Positions 11,070 to 22,700 of a stretch of 53,128 bases of DNA are shown here, piece by piece. This stretch comes from Lactifluus volemus (Eukaryota; Basidiomycota; Agaricomycetes; Russulales; Russulaceae). Under the pieces are notes generated by a model. It ran no database searches. It saw only the letters and a program-made list of their open reading frames with translations, and had not been told where the DNA came from. Both the position numbers and the translations under genes were made by a program. The DNA is taken from assembly GCA_022376515.1 (NCBI GenBank), contig WTXI01000252.1:1-53128 (forward strand). Direction: 5' to 3'. Position 1 is the first letter of the stretch. The number at the start of each line of letters is the position of its first letter.

Positions 11070-11529
11070 ATTTGACTAAAAAACTGGCCCCGGTGTTACT
11101 ATAAGGTGATCGAATATCAGAAAATTTTGACTTTCCCTGCCTAATCCTTGCTACATCCGCGACGAGCAAGTCACCACTCTGATAATCCAATGATGTGTTC
11201 CGTGAAAAAAGGTCTGCCTTGCCTACCGTCTGTATATCTGTCCTCATACAGATGTAGGACAGCACAATGTGAAGTTCTTGCAAAACCCGGACTTTTCAAC
11301 GACACTTTGCATCCCCCCAGCTACATTTCGATAAACGATTAGTATGCTTTACTAGTTCGCCTCGGCCCCTGCGTTAACAGAAGGTCGTGGACAGATTCAG
11401 AAATAAGAAGGGACAGGACGTTGAGCGGGGTCGAGGTAAGGGCTTCTGACTTTCTACACCTTCAGGCCTAGGAATGAGACAGATCAACACGCTAGGGTTA
11501 CCAAATACTGTACCCGCGTTCTAATCACT

Positions 11530-11940
11530 GTGCCGATCCGGAAATTCACATCCAAACATTGTACTTCCCTCTACCTGCACCGCGGAATTACACAGGCCCA
11601 GCCGTCGGAACTTCTCTGCCAGTTATATCAGGGATCTGTGATCAACATAAATGAAATGCCGTTCTTTCTCAGCATGATAGCAGCACGCGACAAGCTTCCT
11701 CGAGCTTGTGAATCTGTTCAAGCATGGCCTTGATCTGTGGTGTTCTCCCTGTGCGCGGAGGGAACATGAAGGGTTTAAAGAAATCGACGTATGATCCAGC
11801 GGGCGTGACGAGATGCAAGTCGATGCTGAAAAACAAGTGGATCTATCATCTGTGCCTCTCGAGCGAAGGCTCTGTCTCCATGACGCAGGAGAAAGTCCAT
11901 ATGACGAGGCATACGTTATCAAGATACATCACGGGTGATT
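11530..11940 (+). pseudogene. frameshifted counterpart of the 5371-5943 frame
   Basis: Same start region as in block A (SLYLHRGITQAQPSELLC), then an indel near 11690 throws the frame. The downstream part reopens in another frame (EMQVDAEKQVD, ESPYDEAYVIK) and stops near 11937. If the block A frame ever coded for protein, this copy is dead. Confidence 0.35.
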
Positions 11941-12757
11941 TCTACGTTCACGCATTGTGCAAATAATTGACATGCATATGTCACTCGATCACTCGATCAT
12001 GGACATCGAGCCCAATTTTGGCTGTGCGAGAAAAACAGCACATTAACTGATGCTACAGAAATAACTTAGGAGAAGGAGAGCATAGTGAGGGCGGCAAACC
12101 ATGCGCCACCGCGGGGACCGCTTGGGAATCTCATTCAAGGAGCAGCTAAGAGTGACAAACGTTCACTATCGAGCCGATCATAGAGATCAGATGGTATGCC
12201 GCTCCGTACTTGTAGGCGGTCTACTCTCACGCCTGCCCACAATGCCAGCTCACATTCTCGTATCTCTCGCAGCGCACCTCGGTGCCAACTATATCCGCGA
12301 TTCAGAAGAGCTGTGTCTAAACCAGGTTGTACAGGGACATTGATGAGCGACCCTCGGGGAGCAGACAGATGATGCTGAACTTGGAAGGACGCGACAGAGC
12401 CAACTTGCGACATTGTCATATCTCGCCCCAGCGGAAGTGGTGGGAAACGCAACGGGTGTTACCGATGGCGGCGGCCGTGACGATGTCGAAAACGAATAAC
12501 ACGTTCGGCGTGCCTGGGCCCAATCAATGGTCAGTCACGGGGGGAGTGGGGCTGCCCACTCAGGGTGCTCGATCGTAACATGAAGGTCGCAATCCCTGTC
12601 CAAATTCAAACTGTCGGGCATCTATCATCGAGTTGTCGAAACGACTTGACACGTTGTCACGGCGTGTATTACACGTAATAAGCCAGACACGAGAATTTCA
12701 TCATCGACATCAATCAAGTTTTTGATATGACTGCACAAAACAATTACCCGCAATGCC

Positions 12758-13293
12758 TCAACGACGCAGGTGGTCGTAGCGACGTCGAGCTCTCTTCGCC
12801 TCGCGCCCCCAGGGGTCCCTCCACTCCTCAACCTTTCCCAGCTCTATTGCCTTTTCATAAACAAAGCTGAGTGCGTAGCATACCGCCTTCTCGATGGGTA
12901 CACCGTCATTGAGGACCCATTCCAGGATCAGTTTCGTCTCGTAAATCTGGCATTGCTCACGCGTGGGTCTTGAGCCGCACTTCGTAACTTGTAAGTGTTT
13001 AGTGAGGTCTTCTGTTCTGTCCCCCCTCCAGAAGCAAGTTGGACAATAGAGGTGACACGGAAGGTGCGACTCCAGCGTGTGTCGGTCCAAATCTTGCGGT
13101 CGCTTAACCGATCCTGTACAATGGTGGACAGGGCAATAAAGGCGGGTAACATTGGAAGAAGAGGCCTGTGGCAGAATCCGTACAAGACCAGGTGCATCAA
13201 ATTCCGACCTTGTGCCTTGATGTGAACGCTTACCTGGCGCAAGCTGGTTTCAGGTAGGGCCCCAGGGGTAAAGTAAGTCACGTTGTTGTCCAT
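12758..13293 (-). CDS. small C2H2-type zinc finger protein, copy B
   Basis: Two exons, 13293-13234 and 13165-12758, with a 68-bp intron; 155 residues. Starts MDNNVTYFTPGALPETSLRQ. First finger CPVHHC...RHTLESH; second CPTCFWRGDRTEDLTKH followed by a Cys. Same C-terminal block ending RRRYDHLRR as the other copies. An upstream alternative acceptor present in copy C (TTGTACAG) reads TTGTACGG here, so the CCACAG acceptor, shared by position with the other copies, must be used. It is intact despite frameshifts elsewhere in the block. DNA or RNA binding is inferred from the fingers only. Confidence 0.7.
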
Positions 13294-15235
13294 GGAAGGG
13301 TGAAAGGATCGTTATTGACGACACGATCAGGATCACGCGCAAAGTAGAGTGTTGTTTTGGGGCGAGAGGGTTGGTACTCAGAGAGTAGGCAACTTGACTG
13401 TGACTTCGAGCCCTTTATACTGGTAACGGGGATAACCCCTTCTACTGCCACTATATTTTCTATAGAATGGAAGTAATATAGTGATGAGATAAGTCCTGCG
13501 GTGATCTTTCTGATGCTTCCCCAACCATAAAAGGGCCTGACAGGTGCCAGTGGCGATGTGCCGTCTCGAGTTAATTGTAACCGACCCGGTTCGATTCTAG
13601 ACTAACTTCTTGGTACGAGTACTTTAAAGATTTCAAGCTCACTGAGCTGACTAACTTGACGGGGATCACCACAGGCCAGGCTTTAATTGAGGGTTTCGTT
13701 GGCCCCTCAGGGTTGATGTCTTGTGCTAAGAATTACCAGTGAAAAGTTCGAGCACTTGCACGATAGCATGTAGTCAAAATACCTATTGCCGATTGAGACT
13801 GGGTATGTCATTCAGGGCGCATTGGAAGCGCCTGCTTTCCTGAACGGCCTCATCCCCTGACACAAGTAAAGTGCTCCGGTAATTCGTGGGGATTAAGCGC
13901 GTTTATTTCTAGAGGCGTGGTCATAAATTTCATCCCACTCGAGCCTGAGGATGTCATGTCATCCATCCATCACATCGGGCGCCAGCGACACCTCTATCAC
14001 CAACTTGAAAGGTCTCGGATTGGGTCGTGGAGCACCTGCTTATAGCCTAACCAGAGCCTCGGAGGACGGCAGCCTGAGCGCTGCAGTAGTAACAAGCTGG
14101 ACATTGAAGGGGAAGGAACAAGGAGGCCCGGGCGCAACTGAGTCTTCCCATCTCGTCCCGACCATTACCATGTATTTCCCGACGTTTGATCGGACTACCC
14201 TCGGCTTGAGGGGTCCGGCATCTTAACTAGTGACGCACGCACAGTAAAGTAAGTGCTGCTGTAATCGGATTCAGCGCTTTCCTCAGGCTTCACGTTCGGC
14301 ATTTCCCCATTTCAATAGCCGGGGAGTATTCGGTTTCCCGAACTTGTGTCCCCTCATGTGGTGTCCAAAGTAATCCAGCAAGTTCCATTTCACCTTCTCG
14401 GGACTAGCCTCTTAGGTGTTGCTCCTCCAAAGGGCCAGTTTTATCCCGGTGGTTGACCAGATTCCGTAAAGATCCGACAAGTCGACCACCAGAATTGATC
14501 AAAGTGGGGTACTGCCCCTTACTAGTAAGTCAATTCGGTGGTGTTGGAAGGCGCTCTGGAATATTTGCAAATGCTGGTAATTGTGGAAATGTCGCTGATT
14601 GCTTGATATCAAGTTATCCTATGATTCCCGTGATATCCTGTGACGCATGGCGTGAACAGCGCGCATCAAAGCAGATGTGGGTGAGGGGTGAACGCCACAC
14701 GGAGATCGATATCGATTCGGAACTTTGTTGTTTTTTCCGTTGTCCATGTCCAAGGGCTGGCGTAAACAACATCGCGCTTAGAGTCTGCGTTTGGGGTTCC
14801 TCCGGAGTCGTTTCGTCCCTCTGGGTTCATTATAATATGTTCCGCCCGTATAAGAACCATGAATGCGCATCGTGATTATCAGCCAGCTTGAAAATCGCAC
14901 ACGACTTACAGGATGCGAGAGGCTTCGTTTGGATTCAATTACTCCGGTCCTCGGATGTCATATCATATATGTAGTAAACGTCACGGTATTCTCGGGATGA
15001 AACAAGCTCATCGCATACGGGGGCATCGTACGCTCACAAGATCGCGATGGACCACGCTGCACATGCACTGAATTGTTCAGAACCTTTTGTCTCACATCTT
15101 TGCCAATGACTTCCTCTCCTCAGTTGGCGATTTGGCCGACTGGACCCGGCCTATCCCGCCGTCAAACGGCATATGCCGCTTTGCTCCTGCCCGGGGAAGT
15201 GTGGTGTTGAGTTACTGTAAGAGTGTCTGATTGAT
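13294..15235. other. non-coding part of block B
   Basis: No supported gene. It holds the counterparts of 7080-9785 in block A, including the A/B-box-like stretch (13551-13598), the ATCGATATCGAT palindrome (14706) and the sequence near CTCCTCAGTTGGC (15115). Confidence 0.4.
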
Positions 15236-15279
15236 GGGGCCTACGACTGGCCTACGGAAAGTTACCTTGCCTACCGTCT

Positions 15280-15312
15280 GTTTGTTTGTTTTTATTTATT
15301 TATTTATTTTTT
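15280..15312. repeat. TTTG/TTTA microsatellite
   Basis: Tetranucleotide run of TTTG units passing into TTTA units and a T tract, close to the block B/C junction. Confidence 0.85.
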
Positions 15313-16058
15313 GGCGCTATAACTGACGCTGAAATGTGTGCACAATTGATATGTTTAAGTCGTTCAATCAGAGAAATGAAAAAGGAGCAAGTGGCAAACT
15401 ATGTGTAACTGCAGGACCGCCCGGGCTTATGTGAAGGCATCAGCTAAGCAAACTCGCTCACAAAACGTTCACTCCACATCATGCCATGATGAGACGCGCA
15501 GATGGAATGGCACTCCGCACTTACACTCGCGAGTGCCCGCGCGACACCAACTCATATTCTCGTATCTCTCTCGACACAGCTCTGCGCCAATCAGCTGCGA
15601 TCCAGAAGGGCTATGTTTAGACCAGGTTGTATGGTGAACAGCCCTCGGGGAGCTGACAACCCCTGCAGGACCGTGAAGGACACGACAGAGCCAAAATTGC
15701 AACATGGTCATCTCTCCTCCAGTGGAGGCGGTGAACGAATGGGTATCACCGGGGGCGGCGGCGGCGGCCGAGGGGGTGTGAAGGAGGGAGAAAGTTCCCT
15801 TGCATCGCGTTCCGCGTGCCTGGCCTAAGAGCCGCCCACTGTACATGTGAAACCGGTCAGGCTCAAAGTACTCGATCGTGAATGACTTCCCAAGTTCAAA
15901 CTATCGGGCAACAATTGTCTTTTTGGGTCGGTACTATAGTCGAAAGAATTGACACGTTTTCGAGGCGTGTTTATAGGTAATGAGCCAAAAATAAGGATCT
16001 ACACCCATTGACATCAATCAAGCTTATTGACCGCATGAAACGGATTATTCGCCATCCC

Positions 16059-16594
16059 TCAACGGCGCAAGTGGTCATAGCGACGTCGGGCTATCTTCCC
16101 CTGGCGCCCCCAAGCATCCCTCCACTCCTCGACCTTTCCCAGCTCTCGTGCCTTTTCCGAAACAAAACTGAGTGCGTAGCATACCACCTTCTCAATGGGT
16201 TCACCGTCATTGAGGATCCAATCCAGGATCAGCTTCTTCTCGTAAATCTGGCATTGCTTGCGCGGTCTCGGGCCGCACTTCTTCGCGACTTTGAAGTGTT
16301 TAGTGAGGTCTTCTGTTCTGTCCCCCCTCCAGAAGCAAGTTGGACAATAGAGGTGACACGGGAGGTGAGACTCCAGCATGTGTCGGTCCAAATCTTGTGG
16401 TCGCTTAGCCGATCCTGTGCAGTGATGGACAGGGCAATAAAGACGTGTATCATTGGAAGAAGAGGCCTGTGGCAGAATCTGTACAAGGCCAGGTGCATCA
16501 AATTCCGACCTTGTGCCTGGACGAGAAGGCTTACCTGGCACACGCTAGGGTCAGGTGGAAATCCAAGGGTGAAGTAAGTCACGCTGTTATCCAT
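16059..16594 (-). CDS. small C2H2-type zinc finger protein, copy C
   Basis: Two exons, 16594-16535 and 16466-16059, with a 68-bp intron; 155 residues. Starts MDNSVTYFTLGFPPDPSVCQ. Fingers CPVHHC...RHMLESH and CPTCFWRGDRTEDLTKHFKV, then GKVEEWRDAWGRQ and the shared RRRYDHLRR end. Two acceptors would keep the frame (near 16479 and at 16467); the second is the one conserved across all copies. Differences from copies A and B lie mostly outside the fingers' metal ligands, and all ligands are kept, which argues for selection on the protein. Confidence 0.7.
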
Positions 16595-17499
16595 GGATGG
16601 GTGGAAGAGGTATCGTTATTCGACACAATCAGGACCATGCGGAATTATTTGAGATGAGGAAGTGGGTGAAGTACGCAGACTATATACCTCATGACCCATC
16701 CTTCCGCTAGGCGACCGTCTGCAGAATGGACTGATGGATTGATAAGATCTGCCCTGTCCCAATCAAGGGGCTGACGGCGTGACAGGTGCCAAGTGGCTGT
16801 GTGCCACTCTTCCACAGACCATTCTTTTTTATGAACCAGTCCCACGAACCGCTAACAGAGAAAACGCTGCCAATCACTGCGATGTATTGTAACTGAACCG
16901 GTTTAATTTAATTGTTGGTAAGAGCTGGCTTGGGTACTAACGACAGGCTAATCTTGATTGAGGCCTTCGTTGGCCCTTTGATGTCCTACAGGGGTCGAAA
17001 AGTTCGATTTAAATCCATTTGCACGATCACCTGGACTCCAGAGTTCTTCCAACTGAAGCCCTGACTGATTGAGACATCGGACGGGTATTGAGACCTGAGG
17101 CCCGAAGTCTCCGTCGAGGATGCGATGCGAATGTTATCATGGCTGAGCGTCAAATTTGCGTCAAAGGGCGCACTTACCTTTCCTCTTTTTCTGAATGCTT
17201 CCCACGGGTGTCTGCAGGGGAGGGATTTGCGTGCGCGCGTTTATTTCCAGGGGATCACCACGTATTTCTGGAGAAAGTGCTTTTGATATTTCTCTTGGGA
17301 GATCCATCTTATTGGGCGACACTGCGTACAGGTGCAAAGACAGTCGTCCAAAGAAGCGGACGGAGCTGAGAGGGGACAAGGCGCTAGGCGCATCATCTTG
17401 ATTTCGCCATCGCTCAGAACCCACCCTGGTTACGGGGTGAACACAAGCTCCGACCGAGACCTAGCTGGATAGTCCCATCTGGTGGTGATTGATTTACGT

Positions 17500-17900
17500 T
17501 TCGTTCACAGAACACACAACTCGATATACCCTCGGGCTGTGAGTGGTGGGTCCAGCAAATCAAAGAATCACAAACCGCCGGTGCCCAGTATTTCTCGTCT
17601 GGTAGGATTGTATTGTCACTTCTCTTGAAACTCAATTTCGGCCGTAAATGTCGTCGGATTGTGAGTCGTCAGTCGTGCAAATTGAACAGTCCCAGATTGT
17701 GCCAGCACCTAGTATGGAACAGAACACGTTTCTCGGAATTCGATCCCAGACTGCTGATGGTGGTGGTTAAACATGCAAGCCGGTTATAGCCAGATATGTC
17801 CGTGGGCTGTGAGTGGTTTTCTTTACAGAAACTCTCAACTCCAGCGTCCATGGCACTACCCAGCGCTCCGCCTTCAATTTCCCGCCTCGGGCCTTTGCTA
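17500..17900. repeat. degenerate tandem units of roughly 130-150 bp
   Basis: Three imperfect units, each with a GGCTGTGAGTGGT or GGATTGTGAGTCGT core (about 17535, 17655 and 17810). The first two cores are followed by sequence related to CCCAG...TGCCAGCACC/GTGCCCAGTA. No coding content. Confidence 0.4.
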
Positions 17901-19281
17901 GAGATATTCCGATCCCTGCACTTATCCCTTTGACAGGGCCCGGGTCTGAAACTCCGAATCGCGAGCTAGATCCACCAAGATACCCCCCTTTTACTCTCGG
18001 TTCTCATACTGGGTCTGTCCCCCTGCCACAAGGGTCAAGTTTCATCCGTGTGGCGTCGTCTTTGTCAGTTCCCTACAGACCCGATTAGTTGAGATCGATA
18101 GAAAGTGAGTCATTAGTGCGGCGCGCGCCGCGACCCTCACAGTAGTGCAACAAATCGTGGGACGAGTCATTTTCTCACGCTCGTTTTCTCTACCTTACAC
18201 CGCTTCTGCTCTAGCACATGCACTGCAGGGATGTGGGCACAGCCCCGCTTCGCTTTGAAATGTCCCTATATTAGCATCTTGTAGCGGCGCCCTCCCGTAC
18301 CCCCAAGAGGCGAGAACACACCATCTACATTACAGAACATGTTGCTTCTGCTTCTCCCGGCGACAGCGCGGCGTCTTTCTAGTCCGGAAAGTTGATCTCA
18401 TTCTTTTTTTTTTTTTCTTTCGGGTGACAACGCCACCACTCTGTATTGGGGAGGTGCCTCGCTTCGGTGCCCGTGCCTCTGGGTCGAGCAGGTTCGAACA
18501 GATCATGAATACGGACTAGTGCTTATCCAGCTTGAACAATTGCTCCGTGGTACGTATCACCGGAGTCAGGGTCGCTGGAAGACGAGGGTTTAGAGTACTT
18601 GCTTCTAGGCCCCGTTTGGTAACCGCAACTACCCGGTGAGGTCTTCAACATCTTCAGTCCTCGGTTGTCAAGAGAGAAAGCAAAAATGACATTGATTGCT
18701 GACAATTCCTGTGCATTGGTGTGATGGGGTCAGACACACGGAAGCGCATGCACAGAATATGTTTACAGGAATTGCGCTTGTCTGTTATCACTGTTATCAT
18801 TTAATGCACACAGTCAACTCATCCCCGCCTTACCCGAAATGTTGAGCAAAGAGTCCGATGACATTTGCATTTGATTGATTGATTGGGTACCCCACCTAAT
18901 CATCATAGTCTCCGCAGCACAGGGCCTAGAAGCGTTCTTCGTCACTTGATCTTGTGGAATATTCCTGCATTCGAGAGGTTGGCCCTTGGCACCTAACAAG
19001 CTCCGCAGCCTCGATCGAGAAAAAGCTACATTTCATTTTTTTAATCCCAGAATAAGACATCATCGCAACAACCAAAACATTAGTAAGAGAGCGGGGAAAG
19101 GCACAGCAGGAAAATGATCGAGCAAAGGGGGAATCCATCACGGAACGAGCAAAGATTAGAATATCACAGATGGTAACATAGTTCAGGGGAATGACAATGA
19201 CATGAGTGGAGAGGGGGATCACATGGCAAAAGAGTTTCACACCGACCAGGGGGAGTAACGCAACTTTCCTAGCTTCGCTTT
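17901..19281. other. gene-free stretch before the bZIP gene
   Basis: No supported gene. The left part is the tail of block C (similarity to the 8600-8960 unit at 18470-18800). A poly-T tract lies near 18405. The last few hundred bases should hold the 3' end of the bZIP transcript, which comes from the right. Confidence 0.4.
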
Positions 19282-21317
19282 TCACTTCTTGCCCAGCGTC
19301 AACGCACGCATGCTCTCTTCCAACACGCCGAGACCCGTCTCCCGCGCACGCGCACACGAACAAAGCTTCGCGCATGCCGGCTGAGCCTGGGTTTGCACCT
19401 CATTCGCCTCCCTGGTCTTGCTGCCCTGCGCGGCAGGAGTTGGGGGTAGCTCGACATCGACGACACGCACGACGGCGGTGCCCTCCAAAACGCGCCGGAC
19501 TTTATCGGCATCCCACGCCGGCATGGATGCCATCGCACCAGAGGAGGAGGTCGGATGCAACCGAGGGTGATGTGGAGCGGAAGAGGTGCCCGAAAAGGCC
19601 TGCCAAAACGAGCTGCCGAGGCGCTGTATCAGCGTCTGCGAGGCCATCGTCGCGAGCGCGGCGTGCTGCGGAGTCGGCGATGGTGGCGGAGACGCGGATG
19701 TAGACGTCGAGCCAAGCTTCGGAGAGGAAGGTGGTGTGGGGTACGCCGATGCTGCCGACCACATAGAAGCGGACGCAGACGACGGAACGGTGTGCTTGCC
19801 ACTGAGGAGAGATGACGCCAGAGGGCTGCGTACGGATGATGCAGAAGAAAAGTAGCGTGGACGGAGGCCAGCTGCAAGGCCAGTGAGCGGCGAAGGGGAG
19901 GGGGAGGGTGAAGCGGGCTGCTGTGGTTGTTGTTGTTGTTGTTGTGACATGCGAGTCCATAACTGCATGCGGTAGCTGAGTAATACAACAAGTCAGGTAC
20001 TGAGCGCCACACTCCAAAAAATATATGACACGTACGCATCGAGCATCTTCATTGTAAATGGATTCGCATCGGTAAACGTGTCAAACGGTGCCGGTTTACC
20101 AGCCGCCCCAAGGGTCGAAAGCCCAATGCTGTTGACGCTACTAGTGGCATTGAGCGCTGGGTTGATATTCTCTTGGAGAGTTGGCTTGAATGCTGCGCTG
20201 GCGACAAGGTCGGGAATGGTGACAGTATGCACGGGTGTGATGCCACCAAATGTGCTGCTGCTGCCACCCCAGAACGCCTTCGCCGCAAGGCGCGGAGATG
20301 TCGTGGACGGTAGGTCCTTGTGGGTATTCGGCGTGAGCAACGAGGAAGTAGATGCGACATTTCGAGATGCGGAAGGCGGGGCGGATATTGGCAGTGGGCC
20401 AGGCGGGGGGAGGACCGGCGAGCTAGCGCGTCCGGCAGAAGCGAGGAGGGTTTTCTTGAGGGCTTTGATCTCCTGTTGTAGGGCGGCATTCTCAGACTTT
20501 GTAGATCCAAGTTCGGCGCGGATAGCATCGATGAGCCGATCACGTTCGGCAACATCACACTCAAGGGTGGTGATGTATTCTGCTCGGGTAAATCAAAGTT
20601 CGAGAGGGAGGAAAAAGTAAGCTCACCCTTACGACGGTTGCGGAAGTTACGGGCGCTTATCTTGTTGCGCAGCTGTCGTTTCTCTTTGCTTGACATTTTC
20701 TGATACTCGTCGGGGGTGGGGCGCCAGTCATCCAAGGTGTTGTCAAAAGGGTCAGTCTTTACGACGGCGCTGATGTGGACTTTCTTTTGGACACCACCTG
20801 AGTGAACGACGTGTTTGCGGTCCTTGGTCTTATTTCCTGGCCTAGCCGGGGGAGGGGTGACGGGGCCCTCATCGTCCTCATCGTCCTCCTCTTCAGGGCC
20901 ATGTTCGTCCTTGGCAGAGTCGTCGTCCCCGAAATCACTGGCGGCCTTAGAAGTCGCAGGGGTCACCATTAGCTGGGGATCGATAGCAAATGACGGAGAG
21001 AGACCACCAGATGTACTAGTGGTCCCAGAACCGGGACTATCATGAGGGAAGGTGAAAAAGTCCCATGGGGAATCTGCATTGGACTTGGATGGAACGGGTT
21101 TGGGACTGTTTATATCATCTTGGATATTTGAGAAGTCGAACCAGAGATCGTTGAGGTCTGGCTGCGGCTCGGCAATAGCTGGAATGGCAGGCGAGGTCTG
21201 CCTAGAACTGGAAGATGACGAGTTGAAATTGAAAAAACTGTCGAGTTCTGCGAGTGTTGAGAAATCATGTGAATCGAAAACGAAAGGCGACGGTTCGAGT
21301 GGATTATCCTCAAACAT
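19282..21317 (-). CDS. bZIP transcription factor
   Basis: Three exons, 21317-20627, 20579-20036 and 19975-19282, with introns of 47 and 60 bp in phase; 642 residues. The basic region NKISARNFRNRRK (N-x7-R spacing, with Phe where many bZIPs have Ser or Cys) is followed directly by a zipper (EYITTLECDVAERDRLIDAI...ENAALQQEIKALKKTLL). The first intron falls exactly between the basic region and the zipper. The N-terminus is acidic and Ser-rich, as in activation domains, with a run of acidic residues before the basic part; the C-terminal exon begins with a poly-Gln run. I chose the ATG giving MFEDNPLEPSP; the frame is open further upstream but has no ATG. It should be a nuclear DNA-binding regulator. 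Subfamily and target genes cannot be told from sequence alone. Confidence 0.88.
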
Positions 21318-21435
21318 GGCGAGTCGGAATAAAGACGAGGCGGGGGTGACGGTGCGACGCTTAGTGAGCAACTCGCTTAATTATAAGTCAGAACTGTAAA
21401 AAATTAAATATTTACCGTAATAATCCATCATCATC
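21318..21435. promoter_or_regulatory. 118-bp divergent promoter between bZIP and RRP43 genes
   Basis: The two start codons lie head to head with only 118 bp between them. The interval includes an AT-rich patch (AAAAAATTAAATATTTA) next to the RRP43 start. Both genes' promoters and leaders must fit here or overlap the coding regions. Confidence 0.7.
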
Positions 21436-22481
21436 ATGGATCCTCAAATATTTCAGCGACTTCACCCAAAATCATATCTTGAACGATTCATCGCAGAAAG
21501 CTTTCGTCCAGATGGTCGCGAGGAAAAAGATTGGCGCGATATCTCTGTGCACGTTGGCTCCATCTCGACCGCCGATGGTTCTGCACTCGTGCGTCTCGGC
21601 GATACGACTATCGTTTGTGGTGTGAAGGCAGAAATCGCAGAGCCAGACCTTGAACAACCTACAGAAGGCTTTCTTGGTTCGTATCTACTCACATTCGTTA
21701 GTGGTTGAACAAAGTTTGGAATGTCGCTAGTCCCGAATATCGACCTCCCCCCATTGTGCGCTCCACGATTCAAACCGGGACCCCCATCTGAAGAAGCGCA
21801 GGTTCTTTCTGACCGGCTTGCGTCCGTGATTAATGCGTGCGCCATTCGCAAATTTTCCGCGGCCTTCGTTCCCTACCAACTTGATGTCCAGCGCAGGTGT
21901 CCTCCCACTTTCGAATCTATGCATACACCCCGAGCGCGCTGCTTGGGTGTTGTATGTCGACGCGACATGCATCAATTACGACGGCAATGCGTTTGATGCC
22001 GCACTTATTGCCATGGTCACCGCACTTCAAAACAGTGCGATCCCTTAGCAACTCATGTCGCATTCTTTCTTTCTAACTGTGGAAACGACATTCGAAATAA
22101 CAGCGACCCTTCCAAAGGCTACGTATAACGAGGAGACTGGCAGCACTCTGTGCACGCGGGGAATCCGCGAACCGCTCCTGCTGGGACCCCTCCCGATCTC
22201 ATATTCCTTTGGTGTGTTTGACGGGTAGCGCATCTCTGTTTTGCAACGCTCTCTATGTTGCTTACATCAGTGCCTGTTCTTTCAGAACAACGGTCCTTGC
22301 AGACCCTACCGCATTTGAGGAGCCTCTACTGGATACATCTATATCAATCGTGCTTGACAAGCACGGGTCCCTCTTGTCCACGAGCCAGCTTGGTATCGCT
22401 GATAAGGACACGATGTCTGTATGTGTGGCCGCTGCAAAACACCGCCATGAGGCGCGTGGGCGTGAAATATATTCATTTTGA
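21436..22481 (+). CDS. RRP43: exosome complex component RRP43 (EXOSC8-like)
   Basis: Five exons, 21436-21676, 21731-21836, 21892-22034, 22104-22215 and 22286-22481; all joins keep phase and give 265 residues. It is an RNase PH-fold subunit of the eukaryotic exosome ring, which is structural and not catalytic in eukaryotes. Family blocks: the N-terminal HPKSYLERFIAESFRPDGR, GDTTIVCGVKAEIAEP, VPNIDLPPLCAPRFKPGPPS, HPERAAWVLYVDATCINYDG, NAFDAALIAMVTAL, LPKATYNEETG, VLADPTAFEEPLLDTSISIV. The complex works in the nucleus and cytoplasm in rRNA and mRNA 3' processing. Length is close to that of fungal homologues. Confidence 0.92.
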
Positions 22482-22700
22482 GAAAGAGCCGTCGAAAAAA
22501 AAACACCCAATCGTGAAAAGTAGAGTATGTCTGAGAGAGCGCCTTTGTTCAGCGCTTAGAGACCGGAAGGAGGCGAACACGGGACCCGACATTGATGTCC
22601 CCTACCAAGCTATGACCCTAAGCCCCCAATCTAGACCCCAGCCTCGCACTGCCCCTCCTTCTACCCCTTCCTTTCTTATTCTCCCGCTCTCCTAGCTTTA

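Larger units (their letters stand above)
11070..15235. repeat. tandem segmental duplication, block B
   Basis: Second block, collinear with block A as listed there. It carries one copy of the sub-unit that is doubled in A. Its junction with block C (near 15240) is direct, with no Helitron sequence between. Its left border begins with the CTGGCCCCGG...GAAAATTTTGACTTTCCCT stretch that is also at 5040. Confidence 0.75.
15240..18830. repeat. tandem segmental duplication, block C (most degraded)
   Basis: Third block. The clearest matches are the zinc-finger gene and its flanks (about 15400-16800 with 12050-13560), a short match near 17215-17250 (GCGCGTTTATTTCCAG), and 18470-18800 with 8600-8960. 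Other stretches no longer align by eye, so the boundaries are approximate. Confidence 0.6.

Noticed and set aside
17813..18088. Plus-strand frame of 91 codons
   Set aside because: Lies in decayed block C sequence next to the degenerate tandem units; Pro/Ser-rich with no domain.
19502..20017. Alternative minus-strand frame of 171 codons beside the bZIP gene
   Set aside because: It overlaps the last bZIP exon and intron in another frame; the spliced bZIP model explains the coding signal.
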